Shown here piece after piece: positions 56,220-63,739 of a DNA stretch of 64,000 bases. The stretch is from Bacteroidales bacterium. Lineage in GTDB: Bacteria > Bacteroidota > Bacteroidia > Bacteroidales > UBA10428. The first letter of the stretch is position 1. Each line of letters begins with the position of its first letter. The stretch lies in assembly GCA_016938235.1 (NCBI GenBank), contig JAFGVA010000121.1, forward strand, positions 84,133-148,132, given 5' to 3'. The position numbers were made by a program, and so were the translations under genes. A model generated the notes under the pieces. That model searched no databases. It had not been told where the DNA came from and saw only the letters and a list, made by a program, of their open reading frames with translations.

Positions 56220-56349
56220 TACTTTTGATGCACAATTAAGATTGAAAGATTAAATAAAATATTTAAAGCAAATCCACCTTGCTATGTGGATTTAAGTGTA
56301 AGGGTTAAACTAGTAAATGAGGGGTGCTGTGCAAACAGCACCTTTTTTT
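56220..56349 (+). ncRNA. Candidate small RNA upstream of sulP
   Basis: TACTTTTG at 56220-56227 is a -7 match. A transcript from about 56235 would contain the hairpin AAATCCAC/GTGGATTT (56270-56293) and end at the strong terminator at 56323-56349, about 115 nt in all. The only internal ATGs open tiny frames of three codons, or a frame that reads through the terminator. No -33 TTG is visible. Not matched to any known RNA family by eye. Confidence 0.4.
56323..56349 (+). terminator. Rho-independent terminator, candidate sRNA end
   Basis: GGTGCTGT at 56323-56330 and ACAGCACC at 56335-56342 pair around GCAA, then seven T. Could instead end the acyl-CoA synthetase transcript. Confidence 0.9.
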
Positions 56350-56360
56350 GTTCCTGCTTC

Positions 56361-56388
56361 TAAAAATATGTTCTTAAACATATTTTTA
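56361..56388. repeat. Perfect 12-bp inverted repeat
   Basis: TAAAAATATGTT and AACATATTTTTA are exact complements around CTTA. It lies between the two terminators, just upstream of the second candidate promoter. Could be an operator or a hairpin. Confidence 0.6.
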
Positions 56389-56414
56389 ATTGTTTTTTGT
56401 GTTAAAATCCTTTA

Positions 56415-56422
56415 TAATTTTG
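56415..56422 (+). promoter_or_regulatory. Candidate -7 box for the sulP leader
   Basis: TAATTTTG matches TAnnTTTG; a TTG at 56390-56392 lies 22 bases upstream. A transcript from about 56430 would meet the terminator at 56463-56496 within 70 nt. Confidence 0.45.
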
Positions 56423-56453
56423 AGTCACGTATTTACTAAATCAAAAAGGTTTT

Positions 56454-56498
56454 ATGCCTAAGAAACAGGATCGACATTTGTTGATCCTGTTTTTTTAG
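56454..56498 (+). CDS. 14-codon leader ORF overlapping a terminator (candidate)
   Basis: ATG at 56454 opens a frame encoding MPKKQDRHLLILFF and ends in TAG at 56496-56498. The frame lies across the whole terminator stem and its T-run. This is the layout of leader-peptide attenuators, in which a ribosome on the leader decides whether the terminator forms. There is no run of one amino acid apart from the final Leu/Phe residues, so the signal is unclear. It may also be chance. Confidence 0.25.
   Translation: MPKKQDRHLLILFF
56463..56496 (+). terminator. Rho-independent terminator in the sulP leader
   Basis: AAACAGGATC (56463-56472) pairs with GATCCTGTTT (56483-56492) over 10 bases around a 10-base loop, followed by more T. 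It sits 40 bases before sulP, so it must be bypassed for sulP expression from upstream. Confidence 0.85.
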
Positions 56499-56536
56499 TT
56501 TTCAGCATTTTTAAGGTGGAATATAGGGAGGATCTC

Positions 56537-58174
56537 ATGAAAGCTGTTTTTTATCCAAAATTATTTAGTTTATTAAAGTCCGGGATTTCGAAAAAGCAAG
56601 TTCAACAGGATATATTATCCGGAATTATTGTTGGAATTGTTGCTTTACCACTCGCCATTGCATTTGCTGTTGCATCTGGCGTATCGCCCGAGAAAGGCTT
56701 AATTACAGCCATTGTTGCAGGTTTTATTATTTCGTTGCTTGGTGGCAGCCGTGTTCAGATAGGTGGTCCTACCGGGGCCTTTGTGGTTATTGTATTCGGA
56801 ATTATAACCGAATTTGGACTTCAAGGCTTACTCATATCAACCTTTTTGGCCGGTATTTTCATGGTATTGTTTGGACTGCTTAAATTAGGTACATTATTAA
56901 AATATATACCACAACCCATGATTGTTGGTTTTACAAGTGGTATAGCACTTATAATCTTTTCTACACAGATTAAAGATGCACTTGGGTTGAACATTGCCGA
57001 TTTGCCTTCGGAATTCTTTCACAAATGGAAAATATACTTTGAGAATTTACAATCGATAAATTATGTTGCTTTAATCATTACCCTTTTAACAATACTTATA
57101 ACCGTTTATTCAAAAAAAATTACAACAAAAATCCCGGGTTCATTTATAGCTATTGTTCTTATAACAATTGTTGTTCAGCTATTTAAATTACCAGTGAATA
57201 CCATCGGAACGGTTTTCAAATCAATACCTAGTGGTATTCATATTGAAGCTATACATTTTAACATTACAGATATTCATAAATACCTGATTCCGGCTTTTAC
57301 TATTGCACTTTTAGGCGGTATAGAGTCCTTATTGTCGGCAGTAGTTTCTGACGGGATGATAAGCGGAAACCATAGATCGAATACTGAACTTATTGCTCAG
57401 GGCATTGCCAATATTGTAACGCCTTTTTTTGGAGGCATACCAGCTACAGGTGCAATTGCCAGAACAGCAACAAATGTAAAAAACGGGGGCCGAACTCCTA
57501 TATCAGGAATTGTTCATGCCATTACCTTGTTGTTAATTATGATTTTCTTTGGTAAGCAGGCAAAACTGATTCCGATGTCATGTCTTGCCGGTATATTAAT
57601 TGTTGTAGCATATAATATGAGTGAATGGCGCAACTTCTATTCCATATTAAAATCGTCTTATTTTGATGTTATTATTCTTTTAACCACCTTTCTATTAACA
57701 GTACTGATTGATTTAACTGTGGCAATTGAAATAGGAATAGTTTTGTCAGCTTTGTTATTTATGAAGCGAATGGCTGATATTAATACCAAAGTTTCGGGTG
57801 AAATTGATTCTGATATACTGGAGATATACAGCGATATACCAAAAGAAATTTCAGTATATGAGATAAGTGGTCCTTTTTTCTTTGGTTCGGCCAAGAGGTA
57901 TACCGAAACTATTCATGAAATTGGACTCAAATCAAGGATTCTTATAATCCGTATGAGGCATGTTCCTTTTGTTGATTCTACAGGATGCCAGAACCTGAAA
58001 TCTGTAATTAAAAATCTTCAGGCGCTGAATAAAACAGTTATATTATCCGGAGTAAACAGCGAGGTTAGAGACCAGTTAGGCAAAGCCGGCTTAACAGAGC
58101 TTATTGGTGAAAACAATGTTTTCAGTAGTTTTAATGAAGCTATAAGGGCAGCCAATACAATAAATGAATCTTAA
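56537..58174 (+). CDS. SulP family anion permease with STAS domain
   Basis: 545 residues. The ATG at 56537 is chosen because AGGGAGG precedes it by five bases; a GTG at 56516 would add seven residues. About 12-14 membrane helices over ~20-420 carry the SulP signature VGIVALPLAIAFAVASG and the RVQIGGPTGAFVVIV stretch. A C-terminal STAS domain follows (about 430-540) with VPFVDSTGCQNLKSV. SulP proteins carry sulfate, bicarbonate or other anions; which one is not visible. It overlaps the convergent Crp/Fnr gene by four bases. Confidence 0.92.
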   Translation: MKAVFYPKLFSLLKSGISKKQVQQDILSGIIVGIVALPLAIAFAVASGVSPEKGLITAIVAGFIISLLGGSRVQIGGPTGAFVVIVFGIITEFGLQGLLISTFLAGIFMVLFGLLKLGTLLKYIPQPMIVGFTSGIALIIFSTQIKDALGLNIADLPSEFFHKWKIYFENLQSINYVALIITLLTILITVYSKKITTKIPGSFIAIVLITIVVQLFKLPVNTIGTVFKSIPSGIHIEAIHFNITDIHKYLIPAFTIALLGGIESLLSAVVSDGMISGNHRSNTELIAQGIANIVTPFFGGIPATGAIARTATNVKNGGRTPISGIVHAITLLLIMIFFGKQAKLIPMSCLAGILIVVAYNMSEWRNFYSILKSSYFDVIILLTTFLLTVLIDLTVAIEIGIVLSALLFMKRMADINTKVSGEIDSDILEIYSDIPKEISVYEISGPFFFGSAKRYTETIHEIGLKSRILIIRMRHVPFVDSTGCQNLKSVIKNLQALNKTVILSGVNSEVRDQLGKAGLTELIGENNVFSSFNEAIRAANTINES

Positions 58175-58875
58175 CCTGTTTTGCTTATTTTTTCCAGTTC
58201 TTTAACCTTAAGCAAAGTTATTTTCCTGCCCGTTGTACTTATTAGTTTTTCGTCAGTAAATTTTTTCATTGTTCGAATAGCATTCGAGGTTGTCATATTC
58301 GAGAAATGAGCAATGTTTTCACGGGTAAATTTCGCCCTGAGGGTTATGCCGTCTTCCTCAAACCCATAAATATCTTTTACTAACAACAAGGTTTCGGCCA
58401 GCCTGCCTCTAATGTGCTTTTGCGTGAGGCTAATAATTCTGTTGAAGTTAAAGCCAAGTTCAATTGCCAACGATTTAATTATTTCTTTCGAAAACCTTGA
58501 ATTCTCATCAATGAGGCTAAACAGTGTTTTCTTAGGATAGATTCGTATTACACAATTTTCAATAGCCTCGGCACTTGTGGTATGGTTTTTTTCAGCAAAC
58601 AAAGCCTTATATCCCACAAACATGTGTGGTTTTACCAGACGAACAATCTGTTCCCGGTTACTATAACCTTTTATAAAAACCTTAGCGCTTCCTTCATACA
58701 GGTATATCAGGCCGATAGGTTTTTCTCCCTCCTTGAAGATGAGTTGTCCTTTCTTAATTTTTCTTTCAAGACAGCTTTGCTCCAAGATTGATTGTTGCTC
58801 AGGGCTTAAAACGTTAAAGACTGAACTAACACTGCTGTTGCTGTTAAAAATGTATTCACTTAAATCACTAATCAT
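58171..58875 (-). CDS. Crp/Fnr family transcriptional regulator
   Basis: 234 residues: cyclic-nucleotide-binding-like domain (about 20-140) with GQLIFKEGEKPIGLIYLYEGSA, a dimer helix, and a C-terminal winged helix with FTRENIAHFSNMTTSNAIRTMKKF. It has no Fnr-type N-terminal Cys cluster; Cys35 is isolated. The ligand is unknown. Convergent to SulP and divergent from TauE/SafE, with 35-65 bases to the latter depending on its start. Either neighbour may be its target. Confidence 0.9.
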   Translation of the reverse strand: MISDLSEYIFNSNSSVSSVFNVLSPEQQSILEQSCLERKIKKGQLIFKEGEKPIGLIYLYEGSAKVFIKGYSNREQIVRLVKPHMFVGYKALFAEKNHTTSAEAIENCVIRIYPKKTLFSLIDENSRFSKEIIKSLAIELGFNFNRIISLTQKHIRGRLAETLLLVKDIYGFEEDGITLRAKFTRENIAHFSNMTTSNAIRTMKKFTDEKLISTTGRKITLLKVKELEKISKTG

Positions 58876-58940
58876 TTGCCTTTTTACTGTTTTATTAAAT
58901 TAACAAAACTTTGTATTTGTTAAATATAGAATTACTTTCG

Positions 58941-59693
58941 GTGACAAAATTACCTACAGTGAATGATTTTTTAATGTTTGTGGTGCTTTTTTTTGCCGGA
59001 GCGGTTGCAAATTTCATAAATATCATGGCTGGCGGAGGGTCTGTAATCACGCTTGGAATTATGATGCTCCTGGGCATTGATCCCTCAGTAGCAAATGGAA
59101 CAAATCGAATAAGTGTTTTTGTTGGTGCTGGTGCCGGAGCAACAGCATACAAATCCGAAAAGTTTACTGACCTGAAACAAAGCTTAATTTTTAGTTTATG
59201 TGCTATACCAGGGGCAATAATAGGTTCAGTTTATTCGGTTTCGATTGAGGATGAGCTTTTTAAAAATCTTATCGCTTTAGTTATGATTTTCGTGCTCATC
59301 ACTCTTTTTATACCAAAAAAGAAAAAAACAGAAAGAACAAGGACATCCTATTTTATTTATCCGGCAATGGTTTTTGTTGGTTTGTATGGTGGTTTTATAC
59401 AGGCTGGCGTCGGGTTTCTTCTAATGGCTTCATTCAGGCATTTACTGGCTTACGATCTCATACGAACAAATATGCACAAAACTTTTGTTGTGCTTATATA
59501 TACAATTCCTGTATTATTAATCTTTGGAATTAGCGGAAACATTCATTGGCTTTATGCAATTGTTCTGTCTTTGGGGAGCATTGTAGGGAGTTGGATTTCG
59601 GTTAAATTATCTATAAAAAAAGGAGAAAAGCTGGTTAAGTTTGTTCTGGCAATATCAATAATTCTTATGGCAGCAAAATTCTTTTTCGAATAA
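58941..59693 (+). CDS. TauE/SafE family permease
   Basis: 250 residues from the GTG at 58941, with about seven to eight membrane helices. The family start is visible as FFAGAVANFINIMAGGGSVITLG, and the second repeat as GFIQAGVGFLLMASFRHL. No ATG precedes the first helix; a TTG at 58911 and a GTG at 58959 are alternatives. Members export sulfite or organosulfonates, so together with SulP this suggests anion or sulfur traffic, but the substrate is not proven. Confidence 0.87.
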   Translation: MTKLPTVNDFLMFVVLFFAGAVANFINIMAGGGSVITLGIMMLLGIDPSVANGTNRISVFVGAGAGATAYKSEKFTDLKQSLIFSLCAIPGAIIGSVYSVSIEDELFKNLIALVMIFVLITLFIPKKKKTERTRTSYFIYPAMVFVGLYGGFIQAGVGFLLMASFRHLLAYDLIRTNMHKTFVVLIYTIPVLLIFGISGNIHWLYAIVLSLGSIVGSWISVKLSIKKGEKLVKFVLAISIILMAAKFFFE

Positions 59694-59772
59694 AGTAATC
59701 GAGAAACATTTTAAATTATCCATAATCGGGTAATCTGTCTTAAAGAGTTTTTCCAGCTCTTTTTGTTTTTCC

Positions 59773-59780
59773 TACCTTTG
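59773..59780 (+). promoter_or_regulatory. Candidate -7 box for the DUF3108 gene
   Basis: TACCTTTG matches TAnnTTTG, and the same 8-mer serves hisS. The leader would be about 33 nt. Confidence 0.45.
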
Positions 59781-59818
59781 TTTTATTCAAACAGAAGACC
59801 CTAAAAACAAAACATGGT

Positions 59819-60595
59819 GTGTTGAGACTTTTAATTATAATTCTGTTATTTAGTTTTTTTTCAATCGATGTTCTAAGTCAGGAACAGAATATAAATATTC
59901 CCTGGTTTCCAGGCGAGGAATTGAAATATTCTTTTGGTTGGGGTGTTTTATCGCTTGGTAGAGCTGAAATTTCCTTTGATACTGATCATAAAAACTGTGA
60001 GACCTATATTGTTGCTTCGGCAAAAAGCTCTGGTTTTGCAAGGTTTCTTAAAGATATTCAATATAGCTTTGAAACCTGTGTTCAAGGAAATAAGGGATTA
60101 CCCTATTCCTCTGCCAGAAAAGTAGTTGAAGGTAGTTTTCATGATTATGATATAGCCTATTACTACCATGATATCAGGGAGGACTCTTCTATTGTTTATA
60201 CCAAAGAATTGGATTCTGTTGTAGTTGAAAAAGATATCAAAGATATCATAACTGGTTTTTTCTTTTTCAGATCAAACATTGTCATGAGCGATCTTAATGA
60301 TTATAAAATTGATACAATTACAACTTTTTTCATTGACTCTGTTTGGAACCTTGTAATCAAATACGGAGGTGTTGAAACCATTAATACAATACATGGGCCG
60401 GTGGAGTGTTTAAAATTCTATCCCGAAACAGAGGTTGGTTCATACTTTAGCGAAAAGGATGATATGACACTCTGGATTTCGAATGACAGCAGGCGAATTC
60501 CCTATAAAATCTATGTTGATTTAAAGGTAGGTTCCATAACAGCAGAGCTCCAATCATACACGCCACCAAAAACATCAAAAGTTAAAAAACACTAA
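59819..60595 (+). CDS. DUF3108 domain-containing exported protein
   Basis: 258 residues with a signal peptide (about 1-20, ending IDVLSQ). The mature part begins INIPWFPGEELKYSFGWGVLSLGRAEIS, the DUF3108 start, and ends with a GSITAELQSY strand. DUF3108 is a beta-rich periplasmic or outer-membrane-facing fold of unknown function. The start is a GTG (or the TTG after it). Confidence 0.8.
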   Translation: MLRLLIIILLFSFFSIDVLSQEQNINIPWFPGEELKYSFGWGVLSLGRAEISFDTDHKNCETYIVASAKSSGFARFLKDIQYSFETCVQGNKGLPYSSARKVVEGSFHDYDIAYYYHDIREDSSIVYTKELDSVVVEKDIKDIITGFFFFRSNIVMSDLNDYKIDTITTFFIDSVWNLVIKYGGVETINTIHGPVECLKFYPETEVGSYFSEKDDMTLWISNDSRRIPYKIYVDLKVGSITAELQSYTPPKTSKVKKH

Positions 60596-60622
60596 TTAAT
60601 TCTCTGGCACAAGTTACTCATT

Positions 60623-60640
60623 GCACAATAGTGCTTTTTT
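60623..60640 (+). terminator. Weak terminator after the DUF3108 gene
   Basis: GCAC-AATA-GTGC followed by six T. The stem is only four pairs, so this is tentative. Confidence 0.3.
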
Positions 60641-60687
60641 AACTAATTTGCTTACCATATTTTATTATTAACCAATCAAACCTAATA

Positions 60688-62232
60688 ATGAAAAAAATTG
60701 ATCGTCGTTCTTTTTTGAGGACAACTTCAGCTGCCGGTGGCATGGTATTGGTTTCACCTTACCTCGATGGTGCTTGGTTTGTTCAATCAAATAAAGGATC
60801 CACAGGTTATTTCGAATCTGAGTTCGGAATTAGCATGGAAATGTGCCGGAAACTTTTGGAAACAGCCCTGATGAGAGGTGGAGATTTTGCTGATCTTTAC
60901 TTTGAACACACACTGAATAACTGGTTAATGCTTGAGGATGGTAAAGTCAACCAATCTTATGGCATTGTTAAATTAGGAGTAGGAATACGAACTGTAAAGG
61001 GAGATCAAATCGGGTATGGATATACCGAAGATCTTAGCGATGAAGCCATGCTTTCCGCAGCTAAAACAGCTTCCTCTCTTGTAACTGAAACCCAAACAAC
61101 GGTGGCTTCAGCTTTCACAAAACTTTCTGCAAAAAATTATTATCCTTTACAGAATCTGAATGAAGTTCCATTAACCGATAAACTTCCGTTAGTTCAAACA
61201 ATCAACACAAAGTGTTTTGAGAAGTCGGGCTATATAAAAAATGTAAGAGCCGGCTTTCATGACAGCATGAAGAGGATAATGGTTGTAACCAGCGATGGTT
61301 TAATAGCCGAAGATATTATACCGCGTAATTATCTGTATGCATCGGTTGTTGCCGAGAAAGACGGTAAGAACGAACAAAGCGGGTGGAACCTCGGCGGCCG
61401 ACATGACTTCTCGTATTATTCAACCGATGTTGCTGAAAATATTTCTGATGAAGTAGTAAAACGGGCAGTTAAACAATTTGATGCCATTCAGCCACCTGCC
61501 GGCGAAATGCCTGTGGTTCTTGGTCCGGGAGTTACCGGAATTTTATTGCACGAGGCAATTGGTCATGGAATGGAAGCAGATTTTAACCGCAAGAATATTT
61601 CAACATACAGTACAATGATTGGCAAAAAAGTAGCTGAACCTTTTGTTACTATTGTTGACGATGGTACGATAGATCAGCAACTGGGGTCAATAAACTTTGA
61701 TGACGAAGGAAGTCAAAGCCAGAGAACAGTGCTGGTAGAAAATGGTGTGATGACCAGTTATCTGCATGATAAAATATCAGCCAAATATTATGGTGTTAAA
61801 CCTACCGGAAACGGACGTCGTGAAAGTTATGAGCATCAGCCGGTTCCAAGAATGCGTAACACATATATGATGAGTGGTGATGAATCTCCCGAAGATGTGA
61901 TTAAAAAAGCTAAGAATGGTATTTATATCGAAGATGTAAGTAACGGGCAAGTGAAAATAGGAGAAGGTGATTTTGCCTTTTATGTCTCACAAGGACGAAT
62001 GATAGAAGATGGTAAATTAACAGCACCCATAAAAGACGTGAATATTATGGGCAACGGCCCAAAAATGCTTGCAAATATTACTGCGGTGGCAAATGATCTT
62101 AAAATACATGAAGGCGGAGCCGGTTCGTGCGGTAAAGCCGGGCAATCGGTTCCGGTATCGTTTGGATTACCGACTTGCCTTGTTAAGTCATTGACTGTAG
62201 GTGGAACTAAACAAATGGGAGGTGTATCATGA
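60688..62232 (+). CDS. tldD: TldD family metalloprotease with Tat signal
   Basis: 514 residues, zinc peptidase of the TldD/PmbA family. The N-terminus IDRRSFLRTTSAAGGMVLV is a canonical twin-arginine signal, and the remaining part is the usual TldD fold. The metal site HEAIGH is at residues 288-293. E. coli TldD/TldE form a cytoplasmic heterodimer that digests unfolded peptides and trims microcin B17 and CcdA. Here the enzyme should be exported. The stop overlaps the tldE start (ATGA). Confidence 0.93.
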   Translation: MKKIDRRSFLRTTSAAGGMVLVSPYLDGAWFVQSNKGSTGYFESEFGISMEMCRKLLETALMRGGDFADLYFEHTLNNWLMLEDGKVNQSYGIVKLGVGIRTVKGDQIGYGYTEDLSDEAMLSAAKTASSLVTETQTTVASAFTKLSAKNYYPLQNLNEVPLTDKLPLVQTINTKCFEKSGYIKNVRAGFHDSMKRIMVVTSDGLIAEDIIPRNYLYASVVAEKDGKNEQSGWNLGGRHDFSYYSTDVAENISDEVVKRAVKQFDAIQPPAGEMPVVLGPGVTGILLHEAIGHGMEADFNRKNISTYSTMIGKKVAEPFVTIVDDGTIDQQLGSINFDDEGSQSQRTVLVENGVMTSYLHDKISAKYYGVKPTGNGRRESYEHQPVPRMRNTYMMSGDESPEDVIKKAKNGIYIEDVSNGQVKIGEGDFAFYVSQGRMIEDGKLTAPIKDVNIMGNGPKMLANITAVANDLKIHEGGAGSCGKAGQSVPVSFGLPTCLVKSLTVGGTKQMGGVS

Positions 62233-63551
62233 ACAAGGAAATGCTGGACCTTTGTAATTGGATAATGGATGAAACGCTAAAAAACGGCGCATCCGATTGT
62301 AAGGTTAGTCTGAATAAAAGACGTATTGTTGAGATTAACTACCGGAAACAAAAGCCGGAATCAATAAAAGAAGCAACCACCAGGAGTTTAAGTCTTGATG
62401 TATATCTGGACGGTAAATTTGCTGTTCAATCAACCCCGGATCTAAGGAAGACTTCGTTGGAAACATTTATAAAAAAAGCATGCGAAAATGCTAAGTATAT
62501 CGAAGCAGATCCATACAGAACTTTGCCTGGCAAAGATTTAATTAAAGGCAAACAGGATATTGATCTTGAACTATATGACAATAGGGTTAAAGATTTTGCG
62601 CCTGACTTAAAACATAAAATGGTACAGGAAATCGAAGAGGCTTGTATTAATAAAGGTGGCGATAAGGTAATTTCTGTTGAAGCCGGTGCAGAGTTTTCCG
62701 AGGATGAAAATCTTGAGGTAGCCAGTAACGGACTGGTAAATTCAACCCAAAAAACCTCGGTTTGGATTGGGGCTTCTATGGCCGCCCAGGATGAAGGAGA
62801 CAGAAGGCCAAACGGATACCATTGGGCAGGTGCCCGGTATTTAAACGATTTGCCAAAAACAAGTGATGTTGGTATAAAGGCTGCTGAGCGCACCCTGGAG
62901 CTACTTGGTGGAAAGAAAATGCCAACCGAAAAGTTGCCGGTTATTATTGAAAACAGGGTGGCAAACAGGCTCCTTAATGGCTTTATAGCCGGGATGAACG
63001 GAGGAAACATTCAACAACAACGTTCCTTTCTGGCGGATAAAAAGGGAGAGGTAGTGGCCAGTCCAAAGTTAAGCCTTATCGACGATCCATTTGTTAAGAA
63101 AGGCTTTGGAAGTCGTCTTGTTGATGGCGATGGTCTCCCTGCCCGGAAAAGAATAATGCTTGATCAGGGAAAGGTTGAAGAATTCTTTATCGATTGGTAT
63201 TACAGTCGGAAAATGGAATGCCAACCCACTACCGGAGGTGCTTCTAACCTGATTTTGAAGCCGGGAGAAAAATCTCTTGAAGACCTTATGAAAGATACAG
63301 GCAGAGGAATTCTGGTTACAGGTTTTATTGGAGGTAATTCAAACTCAACAACTGGCGACTTTTCAATTGGAATTATTGGGCACTTATTCGAAAATGGTGT
63401 TCCTGTGCAGGCTATTGCCGAGATGAATATCGCTGATAATCATCTGGAGTTCTGGAAAAAACTTGCCGATGTTGGTAATGATCCCTGGAAATACAGCAGC
63501 TGGAATATCCCCAGTCTTTTATTTGACGACATTGTTGTTGCAGGGGTATAG
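62229..63551 (+). CDS. tldE: TldE/PmbA family protein, partner of TldD
   Basis: 440 residues of the PmbA/TldE type. It lacks the HExxxH site at the position where TldD has it (VIIENRVANRLLNGFIAGMNG), as expected for the non-catalytic subunit. No signal peptide. Overlaps tldD by four bases, which points to coupled translation and a heterodimer. Confidence 0.92.
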   Translation: MNKEMLDLCNWIMDETLKNGASDCKVSLNKRRIVEINYRKQKPESIKEATTRSLSLDVYLDGKFAVQSTPDLRKTSLETFIKKACENAKYIEADPYRTLPGKDLIKGKQDIDLELYDNRVKDFAPDLKHKMVQEIEEACINKGGDKVISVEAGAEFSEDENLEVASNGLVNSTQKTSVWIGASMAAQDEGDRRPNGYHWAGARYLNDLPKTSDVGIKAAERTLELLGGKKMPTEKLPVIIENRVANRLLNGFIAGMNGGNIQQQRSFLADKKGEVVASPKLSLIDDPFVKKGFGSRLVDGDGLPARKRIMLDQGKVEEFFIDWYYSRKMECQPTTGGASNLILKPGEKSLEDLMKDTGRGILVTGFIGGNSNSTTGDFSIGIIGHLFENGVPVQAIAEMNIADNHLEFWKKLADVGNDPWKYSSWNIPSLLFDDIVVAGV

Positions 63552-63563
63552 CTAAATAAAAAA

Positions 63564-63640
63564 GTCAGAAGACGAAAGACAGAAGTAGTTCTTTAAATCA
63601 CTTGAAGATTTGCTTCATTCTTTCGTCTTCAAACTTCCAG
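63564..63640. repeat. Inverted pair of heptad-like repeats
   Basis: Bases 63564-63586 read as degenerate 7-nt units (GTCAGAA, GACGAAA, GACAGAA). A similar array lies on the other strand at 63612-63640. Between them, GAAGACGAAAGA (63568-63579) has its exact reverse complement at 63619-63630. Confidence 0.5.
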
Positions 63641-63739
63641 ATATTGTTTTTTGAATTTATTCGTAATTTATTAACCTTAATATTATAGTTAGCGGTTATT
63701 GTAAATGCAGACGAACTGAACCTAAATCATAATATTTGT

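Larger units (their letters stand above)
56069..56536. other. Gene-free, hairpin-rich gap before sulP
   Basis: A 468-base gap without a convincing protein gene. It holds four inverted repeats in order: a hairpin at 56270-56293, a terminator at 56323-56349, a perfect 12-bp inverted repeat at 56361-56388, and a second terminator at 56463-56496. Two TAnnTTTG boxes lie at 56220-56227 and 56415-56422. Confidence 0.7.

Noticed and set aside
56317-56439. A 40-codon frame between fadD-like genes and sulP
   Set aside because: It reads straight through a strong terminator and its T-run, and shows no recognisable protein pattern.
62426-63010. A 194-codon minus-strand frame inside tldE
   Set aside because: It is an antisense shadow of a well-supported gene; the product is Ser/Pro-rich and has no family pattern.
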